Assembly: GCF_022790535.1 (NCBI RefSeq)
Contig: NZ_LOHG01000002.1
Span: 33,795-97,794, forward strand
DNA: 64,000 nt
Source: Pseudomonas maioricensis
GTDB lineage: Bacteria; Pseudomonadota; Gammaproteobacteria; Pseudomonadales; Pseudomonadaceae
Direction of reading: 5' to 3'
Position numbers and translations under genes: made by a program
Shown: positions 21,113 through 29,157 of the stretch, piece after piece
Numbering within the stretch: the stretch's first letter is position 1
How the letters are laid out: each line of letters begins with the position of its first letter
The notes under the pieces: model-generated
The model's database searches: none
What the model saw: the letters and a program-made list of their open reading frames with translations, nothing else
What the model was told of the DNA's origin: nothing

Positions 21113-21204
21113 GCATTCTGGATCAAAAATTTTCAACTTCGAGTGACGGTTTTCTCAGTACGGCTACACTCTGTCTAATTGCTATCCGCCATCATGAGGC
21201 TGCC

Positions 21205-24200
21205 ATGATTCGCCTGCCGGCCATTCTTTTTGTTTTCGCCGTAGGCTCCCCGGCAGCCGCCCACACAGAGGATTTCTCTGCATTTGCGCAAAAGCTGACG
21301 TTTGCTCCCCACACCCACGGTTTTAGTTCCGGATCCCTAACTGGAGCTTTGCTTGTGGGGTCTGCAGAGACAATGACCCAGTCAGAACCTGGACGCGCAA
21401 GCAGCCAATCGGCCGCACAACTTACACCCCTGGAACCAGAACCGGACTTCAAACAAAGAGCCGATAGCGCATCGTTCAGGGAGACCTTTCTGCTTTACGG
21501 CTTACCCGGTCTGTTGCTGCTCTGCACCGTTCTCATCATCGTGATTCGTGTTAATCGCCAGCTTAGCTCCGAAATAACACGGCGTATGGAACTGGAACAG
21601 CAACTGCGAAGCAGCGAGTACCACTATCGCGGCATGGTTGAAAGCCTGTCCGCTATTGCCTGGGAGGCCACTCCGGGAGATTACAGCTACAACTACGTGT
21701 CACCTCAAGCCGAGAGCTTACTGGGTTATCCGCTGCAACGATGGCGAGAGCCAGGCTTCTGGCGCAGCATCGTCCACCCTCAGGATCTGCAAAAAACAGA
21801 GGCACTGTGCAACCACGCGGCCAAGGCCGGTAACGATCACAGCGTGGACTACCGAGTCATCAGTGCTGACGGCAGAACGCTCTGGGTGCGCGACATTGTC
21901 AGCCTTATAAAGCGCGGTCGCGAACCCGTCATGCGCGGGTTGATGATCGACATCAGCGAAACCAAGCAAATCGAAGAAGCCTTACGACTCTCAGAAGGCA
22001 AGTTCGCCTCTGTTTTTGCTCAATGTCCGGACATTCTGATAATTGCCAGCTTGCTAGACGGCACACTTCTGGAAGCCAATACAGCGTTCGTCGAACAGAT
22101 TGGTCTTCAGGCCAACGACGTCATTGGTAAAACCCCGACCGAACTCGGGATCTGGGGCGTTCCCGGCGTTGGCCCCGGAATGCTGGAACGACTTCAGAAA
22201 GGCAGTATTCGCAACCTTGAGATGCCGTTTCGGAGAAGAGACGGCCGCACGTTCTCCGGACTTGTCTCTGCCGAACCTTTTGATCTGGACTCCACTCCAG
22301 CCGTGGTCGTAGTCGTTCGTGATATCACCCAGCTCAAACAGGCTCAGCAACAACTTCAGCTGTCTGAAGAAAAATTCGCCAAGTCATTCCACGCATCCCC
22401 TGACGGCCTTCTGATAACCCGGCAGCGCGACGGCCTGCTTGTTGAGGTCAACGAGGGGTTCAGTCGCATGACCGGCTACGACAGCGCTGCCTCGCTTGAT
22501 CAGTCCACGGTGGACCTGGGGATTTGGGCCAACCTGAACGAGCGCGGCAAACTCCTGGAGCTGCTGAACCGCGACGGTTTTGTCCGTGATTTCCGCAGCC
22601 ACATCAGACGCAAAGACGGCCAGATCAGGCTGTGTGAAATCTCGTCACGTCCGCTGCTTATTGCTGGCGAAGATTGCATGCTGACCATTGCCCGAGACAT
22701 TACCGAACGCCATCAAATGCAGGAAAAGCTGCAACTGGCCGCCACCGTTTTCGAAAGTACGGCCGAAGGTGTTCTGATTACCGATACCCGCCAGCGTATC
22801 AACGCTGTCAACCGCGCATTTAGCGAGATCACCGGCTACAGCGAGCAGGAATCCCTCGGGCAGACCCCTCGCCTGCTCGCTTCAGGCCTGCATGACAGCG
22901 CGTTCTATGCCGCCATGTGGTACCAGTTGACGGCAGAAGGACATTGGCAGGGAGAAATCAGCAACCGACGCAAGAACGGCGAGATTTACCCAAGCTGGCT
23001 GACGATCAGCGCGGTACGAAACAAGGAACAGTTCATTACCCACTTCGTTGCGGTGTTCGCCGACATCTCCAGCCTCAAGCATGCTCAGGCACGCCTTGAC
23101 TATCAGGCTCATCACGACCCGCTCACGGGGCTTCCCAACCGAACGCTGTTCGAAAGCCGCCTGCAAGCTGCCCTTCTCCACAGCCTGGAAGCCAGTAGTC
23201 TCGGCGCGGTCCTGTTTCTGGACCTTGACCGCTTCAAACACATCAACGACAGCCTCGGCCATCCCGTCGGCGACCTGTTGCTCAAAGGGATCGCGCAACG
23301 CCTCAAGGAGAACCTGCGCGATATCGACACCGTGGCGCGCCTGGGGGGAGATGAGTTCATTATTCTGCTGCCTGGCCTGCTGCACCCTAGTGATGCAGAA
23401 GCCATCGCGACAAAAATATTGATCTGTTTTACTGCGCCGTTCCAGGCGGGCGAACATGAGTTTTTCATGAGCGCCAGCATTGGTAGCTGCCTGTTCCCCA
23501 CAGATGGTCAGGATGTGGCTACCGTCGTGAAAAACGCCGATGCCGCGATGTACCGCTCCAAGGCCAAGGGCCGCAATCGCGTCGAAAGCTATACGGAAGA
23601 CCTCACCTCCCAGGCCAGTGCCCGGATAGCCCTGGAGCATGAGTTGCGCAGAGCAATGGAGCGTAATGAATTCAGCCTCTGTTATCAGCCGAAAATCAGC
23701 CTGATCAGCCAACGACTGGTCGGCGCAGAAGCCTTGATTCGCTGGGCGCACCCCACTCTCGGCGAAGTGCCACCGGAGCACTTCATTCCATTGGCAGAAG
23801 AGAACGGCATGATTCTGCAGATCGGCGACTGGGTACTTGAGCAGGCCTGTCTGCAAATGCACGAATGGAACAAACGCTATGCACCTTTCGGCGCGCTGTC
23901 GGTGAATCTGGCGGGCGCACAGTTGCGGCAGCCGAATCTCTTGGCACGCATAGAGCAACTGCTCTCGGATTGCCACCTTGCTCCTGACTGCCTGCAACTG
24001 GAGATCACCGAAAACTTCATCATGAGCCAGGCAGAGGAAGCCCTGGCCGTGCTGCATAAGCTCAAGGCACTTGGTGTACAGCTAGCGATCGACGACTTCG
24101 GTACAGGCTATTCGTCCCTCAGCTACCTGAAACGTTTACCGCTGGATATCCTGAAAATCGACCAGTCATTCGTGCGCAGCCTCCCCGATGACCCGCACGA

Positions 24201-24432
24201 CGTAGCCATCGTCCGCGCCATTATTGCGCTGGGCCGCAGCATGCAACTGACCGTCATTGCCGAAGGCGTAGAGAACAACGAACAGCAGCAATTCCTGGCC
24301 AACGAAGGATGCGAACAGATCCAGGGCTACATCGTCAGCCTCCCCCTCCCGCCCGATGAATTCAGCTCGAAATTTCTTCGTACGCCTCTTTCGGACTTTT
24401 CGGATAGCACAGCGTCGAAACCGCCGTTATAA
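21205..24432 (+). CDS. RmcA-like PAS4-GGDEF-EAL c-di-GMP signalling protein, short periplasmic part
   Basis: A 1075-residue inner-membrane protein predicted to make and/or break cyclic di-GMP. An N-terminal signal-like segment ends near residue 19; a short extracytoplasmic stretch runs to about 94; one transmembrane helix lies at about 95-116. Four PAS domains follow (roughly 130-250, 255-375, 380-500, 505-625). The diguanylate cyclase domain has an intact GGDEF near residue 714 and an RDID inhibitory site five residues before it. The EAL domain has EAL near 842 and DDFGTGYSSL, so both active sites look intact. Its position behind rpoD matches P. aeruginosa RmcA, which is longer (about 1245 residues) and carries a periplasmic solute-binding sensor that is essentially absent here. 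Confidence 0.9.
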   Translation: MIRLPAILFVFAVGSPAAAHTEDFSAFAQKLTFAPHTHGFSSGSLTGALLVGSAETMTQSEPGRASSQSAAQLTPLEPEPDFKQRADSASFRETFLLYGLPGLLLLCTVLIIVIRVNRQLSSEITRRMELEQQLRSSEYHYRGMVESLSAIAWEATPGDYSYNYVSPQAESLLGYPLQRWREPGFWRSIVHPQDLQKTEALCNHAAKAGNDHSVDYRVISADGRTLWVRDIVSLIKRGREPVMRGLMIDISETKQIEEALRLSEGKFASVFAQCPDILIIASLLDGTLLEANTAFVEQIGLQANDVIGKTPTELGIWGVPGVGPGMLERLQKGSIRNLEMPFRRRDGRTFSGLVSAEPFDLDSTPAVVVVVRDITQLKQAQQQLQLSEEKFAKSFHASPDGLLITRQRDGLLVEVNEGFSRMTGYDSAASLDQSTVDLGIWANLNERGKLLELLNRDGFVRDFRSHIRRKDGQIRLCEISSRPLLIAGEDCMLTIARDITERHQMQEKLQLAATVFESTAEGVLITDTRQRINAVNRAFSEITGYSEQESLGQTPRLLASGLHDSAFYAAMWYQLTAEGHWQGEISNRRKNGEIYPSWLTISAVRNKEQFITHFVAVFADISSLKHAQARLDYQAHHDPLTGLPNRTLFESRLQAALLHSLEASSLGAVLFLDLDRFKHINDSLGHPVGDLLLKGIAQRLKENLRDIDTVARLGGDEFIILLPGLLHPSDAEAIATKILICFTAPFQAGEHEFFMSASIGSCLFPTDGQDVATVVKNADAAMYRSKAKGRNRVESYTEDLTSQASARIALEHELRRAMERNEFSLCYQPKISLISQRLVGAEALIRWAHPTLGEVPPEHFIPLAEENGMILQIGDWVLEQACLQMHEWNKRYAPFGALSVNLAGAQLRQPNLLARIEQLLSDCHLAPDCLQLEITENFIMSQAEEALAVLHKLKALGVQLAIDDFGTGYSSLSYLKRLPLDILKIDQSFVRSLPDDPHDVAIVRAIIALGRSMQLTVIAEGVENNEQQQFLANEGCEQIQGYIVSLPLPPDEFSSKFLRTPLSDFSDSTASKPPL

Positions 24433-24433
24433 T
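24428..24433 (+). promoter_or_regulatory. Probable -10 element of the tRNA promoter
   Basis: TATAAT overlaps the stop codon of the preceding GGDEF-EAL gene and lies 14 bases before the mature tRNA. The following bases are GC-rich, as in stringently controlled promoters. The -35 match is weak. Confidence 0.5.
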
Positions 24434-24447
24434 CCGCGGCCTACTGA

Positions 24448-24524
<77 letters not shown>

Positions 24525-24530
24525 TTATTT

Positions 24531-24559
24531 AAAAAGCCGCGCTAATGCGCGGCTTTTTT
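24531..24559 (+). terminator. Intrinsic terminator after tRNA-Ile2
   Basis: AAAAAGCCGCGC and GCGCGGCTTTTTT form a strong stem around a TAAT loop and end in six T residues, six bases after the tRNA CCA end. Confidence 0.92.
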
Positions 24560-24658
24560 GTCATTCCGCCGCGCACATCAGAGCGGCTCAAACTAATCGA
24601 CACCTAAGCAAATCACCGTCAAGCCTATTGCTGACGGCGGCGGCATGGAACGATTGAG

Positions 24659-24680
24659 GATATACCTAAATAGGTATATC
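24659..24680. promoter_or_regulatory. 22-base perfect palindrome, probable operator of the toxin-antitoxin locus
   Basis: GATATACCTA, two A residues, then TAGGTATATC: a perfect inverted repeat just before the toxin remnant. Antitoxins of the HigA type repress their own operon at such palindromes. It has outlived the toxin 5' end. Confidence 0.6.
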
Positions 24681-24690
24681 TTTTTTGTAA

Positions 24691-24924
24691 GCCAAACCTC
24701 TGAAGGGGTTCTCAGGAGCTGGGACGCTTGAGATCGTTGAAGACCACGATGGCGATACTTATCGAGCGGTTTACACTGTGAAATTCGGAAGAGCTGTCTA
24801 TGCGCTGCACTGCTTTCAAAAGAAATCGAGTACAGGCATCAAGACTGCACAACACGATATTGACCTGATCAAATTACGGTTGAAAGCGGCGGAAGAACAC
24901 GCGAAGGGTTTGAAAAATGATTAA
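24691..24924 (+). pseudogene. N-terminally truncated RelE/HigB-like toxin (phage Gp49-like family)
   Basis: About 77 in-frame codons, starting AKPLKGFSGAGTLEIVED and continuing through DGDTYRAVYTVKF and YALHCFQKKS to LKAAEEH. This is the C-terminal two thirds of the Gp49-like/HigB RelE-fold toxin family (usually 100-120 residues). The frame meets a TAA at 24688-24690 directly upstream and has no start codon, and the first ~40 family residues, including the N-terminal helices, are missing. The break lies only about 10 bases after the operator palindrome, so a deletion of the toxin 5' end is likely. The toxin stop overlaps the antitoxin start, the usual toxin-first order. Confidence 0.75.
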
Positions 24925-25240
24925 GGTCGAAGAAGGTAGCGGCAACGTCTACGCTGACCTAGGCCAGGGTGACGCCAAGGAGATGCTGGTCAAGGCTCAG
25001 CTAGCGTCGAAGATCGGCGGCATAATCAAAGCTCGCCATCTGACTCAGCTCGAGGCAGCTGAAATCCTGGGCATGCCTCAGCCCAAAGTATCCGAAATGC
25101 TGCGCGGGAAGTTCAGAGGGATCAGCGAGACCAAGATGATCGACTGCCTTTCCCGACTTGGGCGTGACGTACAGATTGTGGTTAAAACAGCGCCTCGTTC
25201 ACGTCACGGTGTGGGGCGTGTTGAAGTGGTGTTTGCTTGA
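24917..25240 (+). CDS. HigA-like XRE-family antitoxin
   Basis: A 107-residue protein with a Cro/C1-type helix-turn-helix in the middle (LTQLEAAEILGMPQPKVSEM, about residues 45-64) followed by the GKFRGISETKMI segment. This matches XRE antitoxins that pair with Gp49-like toxins. It is intact and overlaps the toxin remnant by eight bases. With the toxin broken it is probably an orphan that still can bind its operator; it may also buffer a related toxin elsewhere. Confidence 0.85.
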   Translation: MIKVEEGSGNVYADLGQGDAKEMLVKAQLASKIGGIIKARHLTQLEAAEILGMPQPKVSEMLRGKFRGISETKMIDCLSRLGRDVQIVVKTAPRSRHGVGRVEVVFA

Positions 25241-25282
25241 TTCGTCGCTAAGTTGCTGCAAAGCAAATAACAACGCCCCCGC

Positions 25283-25366
25283 TGGAGCGAGGCTTGCCCG
25301 CGAAGAACGATGACGCGCTGTACCTGACTTACCTCATCGATTGATTCGCGGGCGAGCCTCGCTCCA
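25283..25366. repeat. REPIN-type inverted repeat, family C
   Basis: Inverted arms: left at 25283-25304 begins TGGAGCGAGGCTTGCCCGCG, right at 25345-25366 is its near-perfect reverse complement. The arms sit about 40 bases apart in the gap between the antitoxin and yjfC. The arm resembles the one at 57113-57203 and the decayed element after cca. Nothing else is seen in the remaining ~90 bases before yjfC. Confidence 0.88.
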
Positions 25367-25455
25367 ACAGAGCCATGGTCGACCATCTTGCTGGGAGAAC
25401 ATTGAGTCCCTCGCAGGTCCGCCCACAGAAATTCGTTTTCAGCTCAGCCCTGTAA

Positions 25456-26613
25456 TCAATCCACCACAACATGCGGCAAGAACCGGCTGCTGTCCTTGGT
25501 GATCAGGCTATCGTCTTCCCGAATGCCAATCCCTGAAGCCAGGTCGCCCACGACCCATGAGCCGATGAGCGTGTAGCTGTCGCCGAAGCGTGGCAGCGGG
25601 GCGAACTGTTGCAGGATATAGGGCGCGTCGTTGTAGGGGCCGTCTTCAAAGATGACTTCGTCACCCGGCGTACGGATTTCGATGTTGGCGCCTTCGCGGG
25701 AGAAGTAGGGTTTGCGGACCCAGCCTTTCGGGACAGGTGCTCGCGGATCTTTGTCGACGAAGGTCGGCAGCAGATTTGGATGCCCTTCGTTGAATTTCCA
25801 CAACAGCGGCAGAATGCCTTTGTTGGAGATGATGGACTTCCACGCAGGCTCGATGAACTGCGTGTCACATTGCGGAACCGCCTGCCCATGGGGTTCGTGG
25901 AACACGTGCTCCCAGGCATGCAGTTTGAATATACGTTCGATCCAGCGCCCCTCAAGGTCAACGAAGCGGCCCTGCGAGTTGAGGCCGATGTCTTCGATGT
26001 CGATGTGTCGGGTTTCGATGCCGACGTGTTCGGCCATCTTGCGCAGGAATTCGGTGGTGCCCCGGTCTTCTGCTGAACCGGACATCGAGGAGAAATAGAA
26101 TGGCCCGCCCTCTCTGATGGCTGCGAAAGCACGAACCAGATCTTCTGCCAGCGAGTTGAACTGCGAGGCATGCGCAGGCAATAGGCCTCGGGCAATCTGC
26201 TCTTCCAGCCAGATGAGCTGGAATGCGCCGGCCTCATAGGCAGAGGTCGGCGTATCCATGTTGCCTTCAAGCAGCTTTGCAGGGTTCACGCCGTCGTAAC
26301 TGAAGTCGAAGCGCCCATAAAGATGTGGGTGCCCTTCCTTCCAGGAAGTCCGGACCAGATCGAAGAACGCTGGTGGAATTTCCAGTTCAGTCAGTAACTC
26401 CTCGCTGTCCACCACCCGCTCAACGGCATCCATACACATGGCATGAAGCTCCTGAGTCGGTGCTTCGATATCCCGAGTGATCTGAGCTTCGGTGAACTGA
26501 TAGTAAGCGCGTTCATCCCAGTAGCGCTCGCCGTCGATCGTGTGGAAATCGAACCCCTCACGCTCGGCGGTCGCGCGCCAGTCAGGCCGCTCTTCGATAC
26601 TGATCTTTTTCAT
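25456..26613 (-). CDS. yjfC: Glutathionylspermidine synthase-like ATP-grasp ligase (YjfC/YgiC family)
   Basis: A 385-residue homologue of the C-terminal synthetase domain of glutathionylspermidine synthase, in a stand-alone form like E. coli YjfC and YgiC. Family segments include RPDWRATAEREGFDFH at the start, YWDERAYYQF, a DFSYDGVNPAKLLEGNMDTP block and a C-terminal ESWVVGD-like segment (here GSWVVGD). The fold predicts ATP-dependent ligation of an amine to a carboxylate; glutathione and spermidine are the classical partners, but the real substrates of YjfC are not established and the amidase domain is absent. Last gene of the yjf cluster, 14 bases after yjfM, with a GGGAG ribosome-binding site. 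Confidence 0.9.
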   Translation of the reverse strand: MKKISIEERPDWRATAEREGFDFHTIDGERYWDERAYYQFTEAQITRDIEAPTQELHAMCMDAVERVVDSEELLTELEIPPAFFDLVRTSWKEGHPHLYGRFDFSYDGVNPAKLLEGNMDTPTSAYEAGAFQLIWLEEQIARGLLPAHASQFNSLAEDLVRAFAAIREGGPFYFSSMSGSAEDRGTTEFLRKMAEHVGIETRHIDIEDIGLNSQGRFVDLEGRWIERIFKLHAWEHVFHEPHGQAVPQCDTQFIEPAWKSIISNKGILPLLWKFNEGHPNLLPTFVDKDPRAPVPKGWVRKPYFSREGANIEIRTPGDEVIFEDGPYNDAPYILQQFAPLPRFGDSYTLIGSWVVGDLASGIGIREDDSLITKDSSRFLPHVVVD

Positions 26614-26627
26614 GGCTAGCGCTCCCG

Positions 26628-27341
26628 TTAGCCGCCGAAACCGCTGCTTTTGCCACCCCAGCCACTGCGAGCAGTTGCCTGGCTGCCAAATCCGCCACGA
26701 GAAACCGAGGACGAGACTGACGAGTTACGGCCCAGCGTGCTCTTGGTGTAAGCACCGGTTGAGCTGGTGCGCGCCTGAGTGGAATTGCCGAAAGTCTTGC
26801 CGCGCTCGATCTGACGAGAAAGCGTCGAAGACTGGTAGCCGCCGCGCGAGTCACGCTCCTGATAGACCGGCTGAGAGTTGTAGCGACCACCGCCGCCAAT
26901 GTTATTGACCATGTTGCTGACCAACATGCCCATCAGGAATCCATTGACGCCCGAGCTGGCGAACCCTGAACCACCCGACTGACCGGCCTGAGCGTTGGCC
27001 GCATCGACCTGTTCTTTAGGCAACTGCCCGGATAGCTCCAGCTGGAAACCACCGAGTTTGGGGGTGAACTTGCCATCAGAGTTCTGCTGGCAGTAATCAG
27101 GCACAAAGTCTGCCTCGCACGCGGACGCACTGTCATAGGTTGGCGCGATGCGACGGTGATCTGCCAAGGCGGTCATGTAAGCGTCCGAGCAAACGTCTAC
27201 GGGAACCTTTTGGTCCACGCAAGCTTGTACCGTCGGGAACGTCTGTTGCGCGGTGACATCAACGGTATCGGACTTGCCGCATGCACTGAGTGCCAGCGGC
27301 AACGTGCTGGCCAGAACCAGCTTCAAAGAACTACGTCTCAT
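26628..27341 (-). CDS. yjfM: DUF1190 lipoprotein (YjfM/YgiB family)
   Basis: A 237-residue secreted lipoprotein. The signal peptide ends in the lipobox LSAC, so Cys21 should be lipidated. The DUF1190 domain follows (FPTVQACVDQKVPVDVCSDA, CEADFVPDYC, GFQLELSG), with several cysteines that may pair. The last ~90 residues are rich in Gly, Ser, Arg and Gln and look disordered. Neighbours are the ligase yjfC downstream and the DUF350 membrane protein upstream, the same order as in E. coli yjfLMC. Function unknown. The ribosome-binding site AAAGGAG is strong. Confidence 0.88.
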   Translation of the reverse strand: MRRSSLKLVLASTLPLALSACGKSDTVDVTAQQTFPTVQACVDQKVPVDVCSDAYMTALADHRRIAPTYDSASACEADFVPDYCQQNSDGKFTPKLGGFQLELSGQLPKEQVDAANAQAGQSGGSGFASSGVNGFLMGMLVSNMVNNIGGGGRYNSQPVYQERDSRGGYQSSTLSRQIERGKTFGNSTQARTSSTGAYTKSTLGRNSSVSSSVSRGGFGSQATARSGWGGKSSGFGG

Positions 27342-27367
27342 CGAATACTCCTTTCGATCAAGGGCAA

Positions 27368-27793
27368 TCAGGTCGACGGCGTCATGCAGGCCGAATTGAG
27401 GAAGCCGACACTGATCGAAACGCTGGCCGCATAGATGGCAGCGGCCAGTTCGCCACGGGTGATGCGAGCCGAGAGGTCCTTGAGAACAAAGTTGGTGGCA
27501 GTGAACGCCAGCAATTGCACGACGGCTGCGATGACCGCCCAGATCACTACGTCCAGCACGCTGATGCTGTAAGTAATCACGTTGCTGGCAGGCAATGCGA
27601 AGCCAATCAATGCACCGCCCAGTGCTACGGCTGCGGCGACATTGCCTTCACGAATCTGCACGAACTCTTTGTGCGGGGTCAGGCGGGTGTAGGCCATCTG
27701 GAACAGACCAAACAAGCCACCGGCCACAATGATGTAGATAACGAAGCTCAGCACCGACTGAAAACTGAGGGACAAACTAAGCGCATCAAGCAT
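27368..27793 (-). CDS. yjfL: DUF350 family inner-membrane protein (YjfL)
   Basis: A 141-residue integral membrane protein with about four hydrophobic helices in two similar halves (VLSFVIYIIVAGGLFGLFQM; AVALGGALIGFALPAS; VVIWAVIAAVVQLLAF; AAIYAASVSISVGFLN), which fits the duplicated DUF350 fold. No enzymatic residues are evident. Cotranscribed with yjfK (12-base gap) and yjfM (26-base gap). A channel or a membrane anchor for PspA-like proteins has been inferred by others from gene neighbourhoods; nothing here proves it. Confidence 0.88.
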   Translation of the reverse strand: MLDALSLSLSFQSVLSFVIYIIVAGGLFGLFQMAYTRLTPHKEFVQIREGNVAAAVALGGALIGFALPASNVITYSISVLDVVIWAVIAAVVQLLAFTATNFVLKDLSARITRGELAAAIYAASVSISVGFLNSACMTPST

Positions 27794-27805
27794 TTTTACT
27801 TCCTT

Positions 27806-28474
27806 TTAGATGACGGTGAAGTCAGTGGACTGCAGCGTGACGCCAACCGAAGTAGTGAGAGAGACCACACCGTCTTCATCCTCCTCGACAGACAGCAGCA
27901 AAAACTCACGACGATCAATCAAACCCGTGTCGCGAGCGTACAACATGCTCAGATGCTCGATACGATAGCTGCCGTCAGGATTGGCCACTTCCTCGGTCAT
28001 CGGGGTCAGTTCAGTCTGACCTTGTTCGGTGCCCCACTGACGCTCGTACTCCCAACCGTCATGCTCATACACCGGCAAACCGATTTTTGATTCAGGACCT
28101 ACCAGACGTTTCAGTTCCGACTCGCTGTTGATGGTCACAACGCTGCTGTAGCCGAACAGGATAACGTCCTGAACGTCTTCCGCCGCAGGGCCGTTCATCA
28201 TGACCTGCATCCAGTAGTCTTCATCTTCGAAGTAGAAGCGCACCAGGCGAATGGACTGTCCGAGGTCAACATGCCCAACAGACCAGACGACCTCTTCATT
28301 GGGGACGACCAGTTCCGAATGCCCGTCGAGCAGCAGCTTGAGCGAGTCATCAAGATCCAGCATGCGTCCGGTCGCCAGGCCAAACGGTGCGAGCAACGCT
28401 GCGCTGTTTAACGGCGTAGCGCCAGCAGGTGGCTTTGGCGGTGCCAGGCCTAAAGCTCGTTTGATCCAACTCAT
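27806..28474 (-). CDS. yjfK: DUF2491 family protein (YjfK)
   Basis: A 222-residue soluble protein of the DUF2491 family. It begins with a short amphipathic stretch (MSWIKRALGLAPP) that could touch the membrane, then an acidic, tryptophan-containing domain (MLDLDDSLKLLL, GHVDLGQSIRLVRFYFEDED, YWMQVMMNG, WEYERQWGTEQGQ). Length matches E. coli YjfK. Function unknown; the family almost always accompanies YjfJ-type PspA proteins and DUF350. Ribosome-binding site AAAGGAAA. Confidence 0.88.
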   Translation of the reverse strand: MSWIKRALGLAPPKPPAGATPLNSAALLAPFGLATGRMLDLDDSLKLLLDGHSELVVPNEEVVWSVGHVDLGQSIRLVRFYFEDEDYWMQVMMNGPAAEDVQDVILFGYSSVVTINSESELKRLVGPESKIGLPVYEHDGWEYERQWGTEQGQTELTPMTEEVANPDGSYRIEHLSMLYARDTGLIDRREFLLLSVEEDEDGVVSLTTSVGVTLQSTDFTVI

Positions 28475-28521
28475 AATGCGTTTCCTTTCATTTTGCGCGA
28501 GCGATGTCTGGAGTTTCAGCG

Positions 28522-29076
28522 CTACGGATTTTCAACCAGCCCTTTTGCGTGCATCAGCCAGGCCACAACAATACCGGCAAGTGCACCCGCAATGTGTGAT
28601 TCAAACGAGACGCCCGGCACGGGAATGAAGCCCAGGACCAATCCGCTGTAGCCCACCAGCGTGAACAAGGCGACGGCAAAGCTGATCAGGCTGCGCTGAA
28701 ACCACGCGCGCGCCAGCAAATAAGCCCACAAGCCAAAGATCAGTCCGCTGGCACCCACATGAATCGTCGGCCTGCCCACGATCCAGACCAACAGACCGCC
28801 CAGTAGCGTTACCAGCAACAGCACGCGGACATAACGCTGCAGGCCTTCAGTCGCCACCAGCCAGCTCAGCACGATAAAGGGCAGTAGATTACTCAGGAGA
28901 TGCCGAACAGAGCCGTGCAAAAACGGGGAAAAAATAATCCCTTGCAGCCCCTCCCAGGTTCGGGGGACCAGACCATGGCTCAGCAGGCTGTTTGCGGTCA
29001 GCGAGTTAATCACCTGAACTGCAATCATCACAGCGGCCAGGCCAAGAATAACGCGTAGCCCGTTTCCGACATTCAT
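28522..29076 (-). CDS. Rhomboid-family intramembrane serine protease
   Basis: About 184 residues with six hydrophobic helices. The catalytic serine is in GASGLIFG and the catalytic histidine in SHIAGALAG; the oxyanion-loop motif HGSVRHLLSN in the second helix is also present, so it looks active. I placed the start at the internal ATG (MNVGNGLRV); a TTG nine codons upstream is possible, and neither has a strong ribosome-binding site. It lies between yjfJ (PspA) and yjfK. I do not know of it in the E. coli yjf operon, so it seems a lineage addition that could process a membrane partner such as the YjfM or YjfL protein (inference). Confidence 0.9.
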   Translation of the reverse strand: MNVGNGLRVILGLAAVMIAVQVINSLTANSLLSHGLVPRTWEGLQGIIFSPFLHGSVRHLLSNLLPFIVLSWLVATEGLQRYVRVLLLVTLLGGLLVWIVGRPTIHVGASGLIFGLWAYLLARAWFQRSLISFAVALFTLVGYSGLVLGFIPVPGVSFESHIAGALAGIVVAWLMHAKGLVENP

Positions 29077-29113
29077 GTAGGTACCGTTAGAACCAGACAA
29101 ATGCAGCCAGACA

Positions 29114-29149
29114 AAAAAGGGGCAAACGGATCTCCGCCTGCCCCTTTTT
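29114..29149 (-). terminator. Bidirectional-looking terminator between yjfJ and the rhomboid gene
   Basis: AAAAAGGGGCA and TGCCCCTTTTT form an 11-base stem around a 14-base loop, 9 bases after the yjfJ stop on the minus strand. It would split transcription into yjfI-yjfJ and the downstream rhomboid-yjfK-L-M-C part, or attenuate the latter. Confidence 0.85.
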
Positions 29150-29157
29150 ATACGATG

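Noticed and set aside
19328..21136. 602-codon open frame antisense to rpoD
   Set aside because: Lies exactly over the sigma factor coding region, with Phe/Leu/Arg/His-rich composition typical of a shadow frame.
22882..24057. 391-codon antisense frame within the GGDEF-EAL gene
   Set aside because: Opposite a protein with intact GGDEF and EAL motifs; no homology by eye.
24525..25366. Genomic island or prophage attachment at the tRNA
   Set aside because: Only a decayed toxin-antitoxin pair follows; there is no integrase, no repeat of the tRNA 3' end that I can find, and core genes resume within a kilobase.
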